The position numbers and the translations under genes were made by a program. 64,000 nucleotides of DNA from Monomorium pharaonis (lineage: Eukaryota; Arthropoda; Insecta; Hymenoptera; Formicidae), in contig NC_050473.1 of NCBI RefSeq assembly GCF_013373865.1, positions 23,115,979 to 23,179,978 of the forward strand, written 5' to 3'. Shown one piece after another: positions 53,926-64,000 of the stretch (position 1 is the first letter of the stretch; each line of letters begins with the position of its first letter). Under the pieces are notes generated by a model that saw nothing but the letters and a program-made list of their open reading frames with translations, did no database searches and had not been told where the DNA came from.

Positions 53926-55745
53926 GTATATTCAATTATTCAGACTCAGTTAATAATTAATCTTAATAAAACAAAACTCTAAATAATATAAAATCTATTT
54001 GTATTAATTAATATTACCATATAAATTCATTATCTCAACAAATAAGTATTATAAATAATTAATATCGTTAAATATTAAATAATAAATGCGTAGCGTCTAT
54101 TAACAATTAAATTTTGCAAAAACTAAGCTTTACAATGAAAGAAATATTATTGTAAAAAACCTCCGCAAGCGTACGAGTCGTAGAAACATTAATTAATAAT
54201 TTATTTCACAGTTATAATATTTGAATGAATATTTTATACGCATAAGATGCATAAATTCTATTCTCACGCTCGGGTATGAGTCATCATGAGTCACTTGCGA
54301 AATTGTTTGATCAAAAAGTAATATGATATTTTTCTGTATCTCGAAAGACTAAACATCCGATGCAAGTACATCCTTTGTAAAATTATGCCGACATTCCGCG
54401 GCACCCTTTGAAATTAAAAGAGAGAATGATGCAACTCCTACTTCGTACCACACTTCGCGGCCTGCAAACTCGAACAATATGAAAGCGAGCGCCGCGGCGG
54501 ATCGGCATTGCGCGCCGGTCTTTTCAAGTAACAACATCTTGCTCCTCGCGCATTGCGTGCCGATTTTTTGAAGTAACAACACCACGCTTTTCGGAGTGTT
54601 CACATTGCGCACTGAACTTCAACACTGTTCGGCATATCTGCCATCTTAAGAAGCATCCGCCATTTTGTCGACTACAGAAGGAACATTGTAACTGAAAGAA
54701 ATAAAGACTTGTAATATTATTTGGGGATCCAGCCTCAATAATTCATATATCCCTGAAAACCTTTTGGTGAGTAACTTAAATTAATTAAATTTTATTTATT
54801 TGATTTATATAATCTCAATCAAGCTGTCATCAATCTCTACAAGTGAACACTCTGCCGCGCGTAATCACTTTTTGACCATTATTCTAAATTATTTTAAATT
54901 ATTTTAATATTGAATATTTAACAATTTTACAACCGAATAGATTTTGATACAATATTACCCAAGTCTGCCGTTTGGAAATTTAATTCATATTAATTCAATC
55001 TTAATATTATTTAATCACGATTTAATCTAATTTAATTCTATTCAATTCGCAACTTTGACAATTTAATTCTAATTTAATACAATTCAATTGACATTTTGAT
55101 TTTTATTTAATTTAACATAATTGACTTTAATTCAAATCATAACTTAATTTAATTTAACACAGCTTGGTTGATACATTGACATTTTATTTGACATTTATCG
55201 ACACATTGATTGATGCATGAACATTTTATTTCTGATACACCGATATTTTAATATATTGATATTCTGATTTATTTTATTTTAATGTGACATATCCTACGAA
55301 TCTGATTTAATTTAATCTATATTAATGTGCATTGATATCCCAATTTAATTTGATTTAATTTAAATTTCAATACTACAAATAACTCGCCACTGAACTTGAT
55401 TTAATTCATTTTATTGCATTGTTTATTTTACGATCCGATTTACTTCACAATTCAATTTAATGCAGCAAATTTGATATTTTACTTTGATTAAATACAATCC
55501 ATACTACTATTTAACTCGATTTAATTTGATCCATGATTTAATATTCTGATATCTACTCTATTTCTATTTTAATATCCAACTTGTATATCTCTAATTTAAC
55601 CATTATCATAACATTCTACGTTACTCTTTATGCCAGATATAATAAAATAATATTCAAACCACTGATTCTAATAATTTACATGAAATAATATAATAATTAT
55701 TCGAAGTTCACATGCAACTCACTTGATTTCATAACGCATTCGAGT

Positions 55746-56414
55746 TCTACCTGTTAGAATGCAAGTCGTGCCCTGAAGCGATCATCTGTAACCTAGCGCA
55801 ACCGCGACTTGCTATCCGACTAAAGGAGTAGCAGGTAGAGATTAAAAGGAGTGGATTTCGTGCATGATTAGGAAAAAGTGCTAGCCTCTACAGGTGCGAT
55901 TCAGCCTATTTCCGAATTTTCTGGACGCATGGAAGCGGGTGCTAATTAGTGTTAGGGGTGGTTGCCCAATCTACCGCGGGATAGTAAGGGTCATAGAAAT
56001 GAGACCTTCGACATGTAACGGTTTTAATGCCGAGTCGTGCTAGAAAGTTGTGCTCGGTTGGACGGACGCTACGCAAAACGGTGTCACCACTATCAGTCTT
56101 AAGGGGTTGCAAATCAGGGTTGAAAAGGGGTATCAGGGCGCACCAGGGACACTCTGAGCGACACCTACAGAACTGGCTTAGCCCATTTCCGAATTTTTCT
56201 GGTTCGTTTTTTGCATCAGATTGTCCTGTACTTTCCAAGTTACAACCTTGCAACTTTTGTTTTTGATCGGAAGTTGCTTCGACGGGCATAACTTCGAAAT
56301 TACTGGACCCACAGCAGGTAGATTTAGGGGTCAAGTCAACACTTCGGGCTATATCATATATAAAATTCAGATTTTTTGCTTCTTTTGTTTTTTTAATTTT
56401 GTCCTGTAGTTTAT
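55746..56414. other. Unassigned insertion between LTR fragments
   Basis: A local hairpin pairs CTACCTGTTAGAATGCAAGTC with GACTTGC...CAGGTAG (about 55747-55840). CC(T/C)ATTTCCGAATTTTTCTGG occurs twice (about 55908 and 56183). A 162-codon minus frame (55942-56430) shows no domain and extends into LTR sequence, so I do not call it. Confidence 0.5.
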
Positions 56415-57350
56415 TAATTATTGAGACCATATAAAATGTTATGTTCTTTAAAGTGACAATCGTTCGAAATCATAATGATAATAGTTAATCACTAAACTTA
56501 CCTTGGATATCAAATTATTCAATTAAATTAATCGTATACATTATAGTCGACACCAAAATTTAATATTGTAAAGGAATTGCATTAATAATCATTCATTTTA
56601 TTACAGAAACCTTTTAAATTAAGTTTTATATTAAAATCTTATAAGTTACCGACCGACGGGATACTTCTACTATTGATAACGTACCATTACCTTATATCTC
56701 ACTCTCGATAAAATAGGTTTTCACTTTGCCGACTGCCAGAACTAAAATATATTTACCGGTTACTATAGAGGGCTGACTGTCAATAACTTATCCACACTTA
56801 TCATCAGTTACCATTCACTAATTACCGACAATGGTATACTTACCATTTGTTACGATTGCCTACCAAATGATAAACCCGTCATACACAGCCATCATGAATT
56901 CCTGGAAATGCTGCTGTAATTCCAAGAATTCCCGAGAATTTTTAGTAATATCTCGAGAACCATAAGAGGCAGAGTTGCCAAATTAATTCCAAGAAGCGTC
57001 GCAGACTTTGTTTATCCCAAAAATCGCGTTTTCAAAAATTTGGAAAAAACAATTATTTTTTGGGACAAATTTCACTTTTTTTATCCAAAAACGGAAAACT
57101 TGCCTAAACGCTCCGTTTTACCCGATTCGAGCGTAAATAAATTCTTTTAAAAACTTCAATTTTTATTTCCACTCCGATTTTTCGGGAGGACCAAAATTCG
57201 ACATAGTCCTTGAGGTCCTCTACACGATGGTCCAAATTCCATCTCTTAATCTCTTACCGTTCACGAAATATAAATTTTTAAATTGTCAAGGTCAACTGCC
57301 AAAAGACCTTTATAAGTACTTAATATACAAATCCCCCACCTTGAGAACCA
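56415..57350 (+). mobile_element. Diverged giant-LTR fragment
   Basis: Colinear with about 21705-22590 of the 5' LTR, more diverged, with an insertion near 56700-56760 (TTTGCCGACTGCC). This block follows rather than precedes the 51305-55745 fragment, so the two are not one linear LTR. Confidence 0.85.
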
Positions 57351-57353
57351 TCC

Positions 57354-57680
57354 CACACAGCACCGAATTATTGCAGTAAGATTATATAAAGGTTACAACC
57401 TTACACATTTTAATGTGCATGTTACTGAAATATTGCACTAACCTTATAATATAACCTTATATTATAATATTGTCGGAAGATTAATGAAACCTTATTTTAA
57501 TATTTCCGCAATCTTACGTCCAATCATTTTAATGTGCATATTACTGGAATATACCACTGACCTTATATTATATTATTTTTGAAATTCAATAAATCTTTAT
57601 TTCAATATTTCAGCAATTTTACATGCAATTATCTCACTTAATTTTCGCATATGTTAAAAATATTATAAAATTATGAAATA
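57354..57680. mobile_element. AT-rich element beginning CCCACACAGCACC
   Basis: The start resembles the ends of the 52409-53500 element. The interior repeats TTTTAATGTGCAT(G/A)TTACT(G)AAAT twice. The far end is not found. Confidence 0.45.
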
Positions 57681-57769
57681 TGGGTTTTTATTTTAATAAT
57701 TAAATTTGATGTGCATGTTTTCATATTCCCTAAAATATTATTTATTTGTTTATTAAAAAATTATATATA

Positions 57770-59470
57770 AATCAAGTTGAGGAGGGATAATGGCGTCGGT
57801 GAGAACGGGTGTGAATTTGGAAGCTCCGAAGTAAGGAGTAGTGAAGTGATAATGGAGGTGAGAAGAAGAGTAGGAAAGTGAAAATAGAAAAGGACGAGTG
57901 GTGGTCGGGCGATTGGAGGGAAGCAGGAGGACGGCGGTAAAGGAAAGATATGAAAAGATATTGTGGTGGAGTTTTGGAGGTGAGAAAAACGAATGTGTAG
58001 TGAAGTAGCCGTGGAGAAGAAGAGGACAGTGAGAGGGCGCTAAGAAGAAAGAAAAGGTTGGCAGGATATGAAGACGGAAGCGAGGAAGATGATGAGGTGA
58101 GGAGAGATGGCGCGGATGGAGAAGATGGTAGAAAATGGGTTGGCAGAAATGAGGTGGCAGACGATAGCAAGCTTTGGAAACGCAGATTCTCACAGTACGT
58201 GGTCCATCGAAAGGAAAAGATAGTCGGCGCAGAGACAGTAATAGCAGAGTGAGAGAAAGCAGATGAGGTGAAAATAGAGACAGAGAGGAAATTTAATAAT
58301 GAGGAGAAGAGAACGGGATAATGAAGGAGACGGAAGAGGACAGAGTGAGAGAAGAAAGTGCGGTCGAGAGGGGGATGGAGGAGATTGGAAGAGAATTAAG
58401 AATACAGAATGAAAATGTCAAAAGGGTTAAAAGAGGTTAGGGAAAGATTTAGAAGTCTGGAGGTGAGGCTGAAGAGGTGGGAAACGGAAGAAGAGGACTT
58501 GGATCCAGACGAGGAAGAAAAGAGGGGAAGAAAGGTATGGAAAAGCGGACAGGGAGAAAGAAGAGGAAGCAGAGGGGAAGAAAAAGACGGTCGGATGGCG
58601 ACAAGCGGGAGAAAAGACGGAAAGAAAACGAGGAGCAGAGAAGGTCGGGCAAGAGAGGGAGCGGCGGAGTGGAGGGACGATGGAGACTGGTGGTGGGAAG
58701 GGAGCAGAGACAAAAGGGAGAAGAGAGAATGGAGGAGAGAGCGGAGAAGGTAGAAGAGGCAAAGGATGAGAGGGAGGAAATGCTGAATTAGAAGAGAAGA
58801 GGAAGACAGGCGAAGACGGCAAGGAGGAGGGAGGAAGTAACAGGGAGGAGGAGGGGGAACAGGAGGATGGGCGGATTGCAAGAAGGAAAATAAGAGTTGT
58901 TTTTGGTTATAGGTAGGAGTTAAAAGGAGGTAATAATAAGGAACAGAAACTGGAGAGAGGAAAGACAGAGGGTAGAAGAAGAGCCAGAGGATGACGGTAG
59001 GAGCCAGAAGATTTGGAGTTCGGGAGAGGACAGTCAGATGGAATGAGAGAGGAGCAGAGAGGAATTAACTTGGAAGCGGCAGTGAAGGCGTTTGGTAGAG
59101 GAACCGGGAGGGGATGGAGGAGAGGAAAGAAGAGGAGGATAATGAAGGAGGGAGAGGGAGAAAGAGGTATAGAAGGGCCGTGGAGGGGAGGAGGGATATA
59201 GTCTGTAAGGCTGCACAATAACCAGATCGGTAGGAGGGGATTAGACATGTAATGTATTATAATGAGATATTGATAGGGAAGAAGTTGGGGGACAGATGGA
59301 CTTCCGCTTCGTTGCAATTGTGATAGTCTTGTTATTGTATATTTCGTTTCCTGATTGTATTATATATTTTATGTTTTTATATGTAAGGCTGATATGTAGA
59401 GGAGTATGAATGTATGGATAAGAAGTGTAAAGGGTTTGGTGAGCCCTTTAAAACACCCCGAAATTATTAA
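57770..59470 (+). mobile_element. Purine-rich LINE-like remnant
   Basis: About 1.45 kb with an extreme G+A bias on the plus strand. Frames such as 58409-58753 are Lys/Arg/Glu-rich with coiled-coil character (RERFRSLEVRLKRW), while the minus strand reads as Ser/Pro/Leu. Stops interrupt all frames at several hundred bp. The tail from 59340, with TTGGTGAGCCCTTTAAAACA and then AT-rich repeats, resembles a non-LTR 3' end. It could be a decayed ORF1 region; no reverse transcriptase is present. Confidence 0.35.
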
Positions 59471-59589
59471 TATTTTGTAAGTGTTATCAAATATAATTAT
59501 TTTATATTTATTTTTGATTACATTATAATTTTATTTTTCTTAATATTAGCTTTAACATTGTTCAAATTGCGCACCACAGTCAACGTTTT

Positions 59590-59673
59590 GGGATGCGTTT
59601 CCACCGAGCGCGTCATTCTTCGCGTCCAATCGCGGATGACGCGACGCGTGACGCGTTCGGTGGGAACGCACCC
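59590..59673. mobile_element. 84-bp GC-rich palindromic MITE
   Basis: GGGATGCGTTTCCACCGAGC at one end pairs with GTTCGGTGGGAACGCACCC at the other, with CGCGTCA/TGACGCG inside. No coding capacity. Confidence 0.7.
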
Positions 59674-60100
59674 TGACTATCTCGCGGGTCGCGCGGCATT
59701 TTTCTTCTATAATCGGACATTATAACCAATCCGGCGTCAGTATAACTAAGAAGAAGAAGGGCATGGCCAATTCACGTACGCTGCATACACTGCTTTGTAA
59801 AAAAAAGTAAATTAGACTGTGGAAGTTAATTATACCGGAAAATTTTGTGTGTACACACCTCTCTCTCTTCAACTCATCTATATTGTAATAAAAATTGGGT
59901 AATATTAACAATTTTATATTTAATTGTAGATTTGTTTATTAATATGTTTGGTTGTAACCGATACCGAGCGTTGGAAAACGATGATAAATGGGATAAAATG
60001 CGAATTCAAACCTTTACGGAGCGTTGGTCGTGTCTCTGTACTGGTCGCCAGCTTTTTTTACCTCCCAGAAGCAAGGATAACAGTTTCACTAATTCTCTTC
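59674..60100. other. Unassigned interval
   Basis: Short overlapping frames only, none with a recognisable motif. Confidence 0.4.
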
Positions 60101-60110
60101 TTTGTTTCAG

Positions 60111-60276
60111 GTGCCGCCTCTGCCGTCGGATCGTCGTGGACTCTCAGGATCGCCTCAATCCTTAGGATCTCTCCAGGTATGTAACGTTTCCCTTTCTTTA
60201 TTTCCAGGAATAGCACTTAATCCCAATATTTTATTTTCAGGTGTCAATGGCTTTCGTCACACAGGATCTCATGCAG
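60111..60276 (+). other. Splice-flanked microsegments (copy 1)
   Basis: 60111-60176 is bounded by TTTGTTTCAG and CAG|GTATGT; 60241-60276 by TTATTTTCAG and CAG|GTACGT. Contents are rich in TCAGGATCGCC-like words. A related arrangement lies at 63389-63773. These could be microexons of a leader or an unrecognised gene. Confidence 0.35.
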
Positions 60277-60923
60277 GTACGTAACGGGATTATGGAAACA
60301 CTTTGCACAGTATGTAATTTTCGAATAACTCACAAATAGAATTTATTGCAAATATAACCTTAAATCACTAATGACAACTCCCGTACGCGTCGCTTCCTTC
60401 ACATTCATTTGCGGAACTCCTTTCCCCAACTTTCACTTTCGTATTTACATGTCTCCGAACGCGCCGCTTAATTCACAGTCGTGTCCGGTAAGTGTTCTTT
60501 GTGTACTCGAGGTACAGTGGGTGTAACTCGCGTAGCGTCGCCTACTCGCATTCGGCAACACGGTAATATCTCGCGTCTTATTCAGCGAGGTTATGTTACG
60601 CGCCGCTCGCTTCTGCTTGTTAATGTCGCGCGAAGGTACGCTCGACAGCTTTCACTCGCGTTCGCGTATTCGTACTTACGCCCTTGGTATCGCGGCACGT
60701 CGCCCGCGGAACGATTGCACTTGTTACTACGCGCGCGAATGACCACGCCCGATTGTCGTATATATATCGCGAAAACTTCCCTCAACGCTTACGATGTGTC
60801 TCGCGTGGAAGTTCTGACGAAAGTCGTTGGTGGGAGTACGCATTGCACGCTTTTATACGCGTCTACACCCTCTGACTCCCTCCGCTAATAACAGAGTCGC
60901 TACGAGTCGCTCACTTCTCTCGG

Positions 60924-61128
60924 CCAATCAGAGAGCTACGGTGTCTTCTCCATGTTCTTGGTCCAATAGCAGCTCGCCCCACTGCTCGCCGCTGCCGGAT
61001 GGATCGTCTGGCCAATCCCAGAAGTTCGGCTTGGCTGCGCTCCCCTCCACTCGGGATCCAGCCAATGGGCTCATTTCAGCTCTCGTTTTCGCTCGGAGAA
61101 GATGGGTACAGTTCGTGGCACTATAAAG
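60924..61128 (+). promoter_or_regulatory. Promoter-like block with four CCAAT boxes and a TATA box
   Basis: CCAAT at 60924, 60963, 61012 and 61072, all in the same orientation, and TATAAAG at 61122-61128. The only frame downstream (61163-61393) runs into a foldback element and shows no domain, so the target gene is unclear. Confidence 0.5.
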
Positions 61129-61289
61129 TGCCGATGCATGTCTAACGCAATTTCCATAGGCAATGTCTACGTACACCGTCTGCACTTTTGAGTGGCACCG
61201 ATTTACAAAATACTTAAGAATTAAGCCTAATACTAATAAACAATATATCAACTTAAAAATGACTATTAATTTAAATTTAATGAAACTTA

Positions 61290-62692
61290 CAAGGGAACCT
61301 CGCGAACTCGAAAATTCTGATTTTAATGAAACTTGGCATAAATGTAGAGGGGGTAAATACATGAATTTAGAAATTTATCGTAGCTGCCCATAAACGGTTT
61401 AAAGGGGTGAAACCACTCTTTAAAGATTGAGACATTTTTCGTTTTCTCGATATATCTCGTAAACTAAACAAAATATTAAAAAATGTTTTATACAAAAGTT
61501 TTACAATAAAAGTACTTCTATCTAACTACAGTAATTAAATTAAAAAAAAATTTTTTTAACAATTGTTTTTTAATTTAAAAAAATTTTTTTTTAAATTTTA
61601 TTAATATAGTTAGATAGAAATATTGTTATCATAAAACTTTTGTATAAAACATTTTTTGATATCTTCAATACTTTTCGAGATATATCGGAAAAAGCAAAAA
61701 TCTGCTCTACACTATGCATTGAAAAAAGCATGAGAGAATGCGATAGCACCGCGACGGAGAGCGTTAAAAAATATTTTAAAGAAATTTTTTATTAAGGTTT
61801 ATTTATGATATTGAATATAATATAAGATACTAAAAATATAATAAAATAAAATAATATAAAATAATAATATTTTGTATGATATAATAATATGTAATAATAT
61901 AATATAATAATGTCGCACGTGAATGCATGCTGATGTGTGAGTCAGAGAGAAAGAGTAAATAATATTAATATAATATAGTAATATAATAATATAATATAAT
62001 AATATAATATAATATAAAATATTTATATCCAGACTTCTTGTTCCGGATCCATTAGCGGTGACATGCCAGAGAGTCGACGCAGATCGACGACATCTGCCAA
62101 TCCAAATCGACCATATGATTTGTCAATTAAGGCATTATTTCGCTCTCTGTCGATCTTTCAAAAGTTTTGCGTCCAAAATCTTTTTCTTATATTGATAAAT
62201 CCATGTATGTGGATGTTATAGAGATATATCCATGTCTAGATACAAAATTAACATATTTTAGTGTGGCATTATACGTAGAGCAGATTTTTGCTTTTTCCGA
62301 TATATCTCGAAAAGTATTGGAGATATCAAAAAATATTTTATACAAAAGTTTTATGGTAACAATATCTTTATTTAACTAAATTAATAAAATTAAAAAAAAA
62401 ATTTTTTTTTAATTAAAAAACAATTGTTTAAAAAAAATTTTTTTTTTTAAATTTAATTACTGTAGTTAGATAGAAGTACTTTTATTGTAAAACTTTTGTA
62501 TAAAACATTTTTTAATATTTTGTTTAGTTTACGAGATATATCGAGAAAACGAAAAATGTCTCAATCTTTAAAGGGTGGTTTCACCCCTTTAAACCGTTTA
62601 TGGGCAGCTACGATAAATTTCTAAATTCATGTATTTACCCCCTCTACATTTATGCCAAGTTTCATTAAAATCAGAATTTTCGAGTTCCCTTG
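61290..62692. mobile_element. TTA-flanked foldback element
   Basis: Arms about 61290-61719 and 62266-62692 begin CAAGGGAAC and are inverted copies through AAATGTAGAGGGGGTAAAT, AAACGGTTTAAAGGGGTG and GATATATC. TTA flanks both ends (61287-61289, 62693-62695), the size and sequence of a PIF/Harbinger-type duplication. The centre has an AAT microsatellite and no transposase. Confidence 0.75.
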
Positions 62693-62695
62693 TTA

Positions 62696-63388
62696 GTTAT
62701 GTCACGGTGACCCACATGCACACCGCATAAGATAATAAGAACGAAATATTTAAACGTAATAAAATAATGAGTAATAAAACTAAGTAATATTTTTGCACTC
62801 GCTTAACGAGTTTTAACATAACTAATATGTTCTAAGATAAGAAATACGCGATTAAATTTATCGATTATATTTTTTTTGTCTCTAACGTAAAATAACAAAG
62901 TTAATAAACTGTGCATTTGTTACACCCGCGCCTATCGTACGCGTAAGCTAAGGAACGTAATTTCTTCGTGTTTCGCACGCTTTACTTTGAAATAATAATA
63001 AAAGAAAATAAACTTTTAAGACGTTTTACTCGCCTTGTCAAATAATAACTTAACCAAAATTTGTACTAGAACAAAATACTTTTTGACTTTAATTTTTACG
63101 CTTTTTCCGCGTGACTCGCGTCAGGTAAGTGCTCTAACGCTTTACGCCGCGTTCGTTTAACCGTTCCAACATTATGGATGGCTTCCGCGTCTCGGCCCGC
63201 TCTGCTGCGCTTGCCGCTGCCTTGTCCGCTGCACCCCAGTCGTCTGGCTGTGTGTAATGGATGGTGTACGCGAAGGTTCCTTTTCACCACCTCCTGGACG
63301 CGGTTTCAAAGTTAGGTTGTGACCGGAGAACCGATTGACGCTAAGTACGAGGATGGACAGAGAATGACTCACGAATCTTTTTTTCGCA
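62696..63388. other. Unassigned interval
   Basis: Moderately AT-rich, becoming GC-richer from 63100. A GCGTCAG|GTAAGT donor-like site is at about 63121. Overlapping minus frames at 63096-63492 carry no recognisable domain. Confidence 0.4.
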
Positions 63389-63773
63389 GGTTGACACAGT
63401 CGCCAGCCTCTTTGTACCCTCCAAGAGGCAAGGGATCGCCTTCCAGGATCGCCGCTTTGCTCAGGAACGCTGGAAGTTCGTCGCTGTTGCATCCGTCGGA
63501 AAGACTGCTACCACCAATCGGATCACCTCCACTCGGATTCTCACAACACACGTTTTTTCGACTTATTATTAATCGTATGTTTCTTTTTGTTTCAGGTGCC
63601 GCCGTCGTCTCAGGATCGTCTCTAGGATCGTCGTCGTCCCACGGGAACTTCGCCAGGTAAATGTAAGTTAATGGTGTGTATACCCGCGATCTTGTGTTTT
63701 AACTGGACTACTTCTTTTCAGGTCACCCGGACTCCCTCGAACTCAGGAACAATCACCAAAAAATTGGATCCAG
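63389..63773 (+). other. Splice-flanked microsegments (copy 2)
   Basis: A segment starts after TTTTTTTCGCAG at about 63389; 63596-63656 (61 bp) lies between TTTGTTTCAG and CAG|GTAAAT, and 63722-63773 (52 bp) between CTTTTCAG and CAG|GTAAGT. Words such as CGCCAGC, ACCCTCCAAGAGGCAAGG and GTGCCGCC parallel 60046-60176, indicating duplication or a repeated leader. Confidence 0.4.
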
Positions 63774-64000
63774 GTAAGTGAGAAACACAACACTTATTTT
63801 TTGGTTTAACAAATAACAAAACAGGTAAGTATATTCTCTTGAAACCTTTACATAAGCAGATCACATAATCCCATCCGCGACGCTTCTTCACACTCGCGTA
63901 AACGCGGTTTGTTATTCGCCCTATTTTCGCTAAGGCCTACTAGCATTCGGCCAGTGCGCTTTGATTTGTAACGCGGAAACAGCTTTTTTTTGTGCGTCCG
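63774..64000. other. Window edge, unassigned
   Basis: CATCCGCGACGCTTCTTCAC near 63879 resembles GTACGCGTCGCTTCCTTCAC at about 60383, continuing the similarity to copy 1. No gene is complete here. Confidence 0.4.

Larger units (their letters stand above)
51305..55745 (+). mobile_element. Long-form giant LTR fragment with insertions
   Basis: Colinear with about 22535-25230 of the 5' LTR (landmarks CTATAGGCCTTGAAACACA, GGTCCCAAGGCCATGTCACT, ATGAGTCACTTGCGAAATTG, CAGCTTGGTTGATACATTGA). It is expanded by the elements at 52409-53500 and 53600-53925 and by a local duplication of about 55 bp near 54520-54580 (AAGTAACAACA...). Extra LTR-like sequence lies at about 51950-52200. It shows that the 3.65 kb missing from the 3' LTR is a normal part of this LTR. 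Confidence 0.85.

Noticed and set aside
55942..56430. 162-codon minus-strand ORF
   Set aside because: No domain, and it begins inside LTR sequence; composition fits chance.
58396..59317. Several Ser/Pro-rich minus-strand ORFs
   Set aside because: Produced by the purine bias of the plus strand; all frames are equally open.
1..64000. tRNA or rRNA genes
   Set aside because: I looked for T-loop (GGTTCGAATCC) and conserved rRNA words on both strands and saw none that fit a complete gene; a tRNAscan-type search would be decisive.

Overview
This window is almost entirely mobile DNA. It is an AT-rich arthropod (most likely insect) heterochromatin-like segment in which transposons, LTR fragments, satellite arrays and foldback elements are nested in one another. 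Support for an animal source comes from the gypsy-type retroelement with a chuvirus-like glycoprotein gene, an insect-style Rep/helicase Helitron, TA-flanked inverted-repeat elements, long dinucleotide runs and small GT-AG introns. I see no ordinary host housekeeping gene. The exact species cannot be read from the sequence; a hymenopteran such as an ant is a guess.

Layout. 1-1069: low-complexity DNA. 1072-3863: TA-flanked giant palindrome with 1.2-kb arms. 4149-4191: perfect 20-bp hairpin, followed by AT repeats. 4769-5851: element with about 290-bp inverted repeats. 5960-6007: ten-unit perfect heat-shock-element array. 6840-6991: reversed LTR tip. 6992-8630: satellite of about 120-bp units. 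8638-12073: copies of a DNA-transposon family with ends like GGCACGGTAGTGCCTCGCGCC, enclosing a three-exon minus-strand gene (11251-11979). 12640-13660: nested foldback MITEs. 13843-14040: 25-bp tandem repeats leading into a very large Helitron-type gene (14057-21363) with two N-terminal Ulp1-like protease domains, a 15-residue repeat array, a HUH Rep domain and a Pif1 helicase cut off by an LTR.

21364-40757 is a roughly 19.4-kb gypsy/errantivirus-like LTR element. Its order is a 5.7-kb LTR, primer site and repeat-rich leader, gag, a -1 frameshift site (GGGAAAC plus a stem), pol, a small cysteine-rich ORF, a 2.2-kb noncoding stretch with a recurring ATCCCACCGC decamer, a glycoprotein gene broken by one frameshift, a polypurine tract, and a 2.1-kb LTR lacking 3.6 kb present in the 5' LTR. 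The left flank is Helitron and the right flank is satellite, so the locus is rearranged and is not a single clean insertion.

40758-44474: second satellite array. 44475-57350: mostly fragments of the same giant LTR, interrupted by AT-rich DNA, a 1.5-kb foldback (47.2-48.7 kb), a long hairpin (48691-48842), MITEs, a second copy of the 8.6-kb transposon end (49880-50226), two tandem cysteine-rich ORFs related in spacing to the retroelement's small ORF, a TA-flanked element and a solo LTR. 57770-59470: strongly purine-biased LINE-like remnant. 59590 to the end: short GC-rich palindrome, splice-flanked microsegments, a CCAAT/TATA promoter-like block and a 1.4-kb TTA-flanked foldback.

The points of most interest are the twin-protease Helitron, the family of C-x2-C-x12-C-x2-C proteins linked to the LTR element, the gag-pol frameshift signal, and the two families of interspersed motifs in the retroelement that resemble the two halves of its primer-binding region. 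All family assignments are from motif reading; no database search was run.
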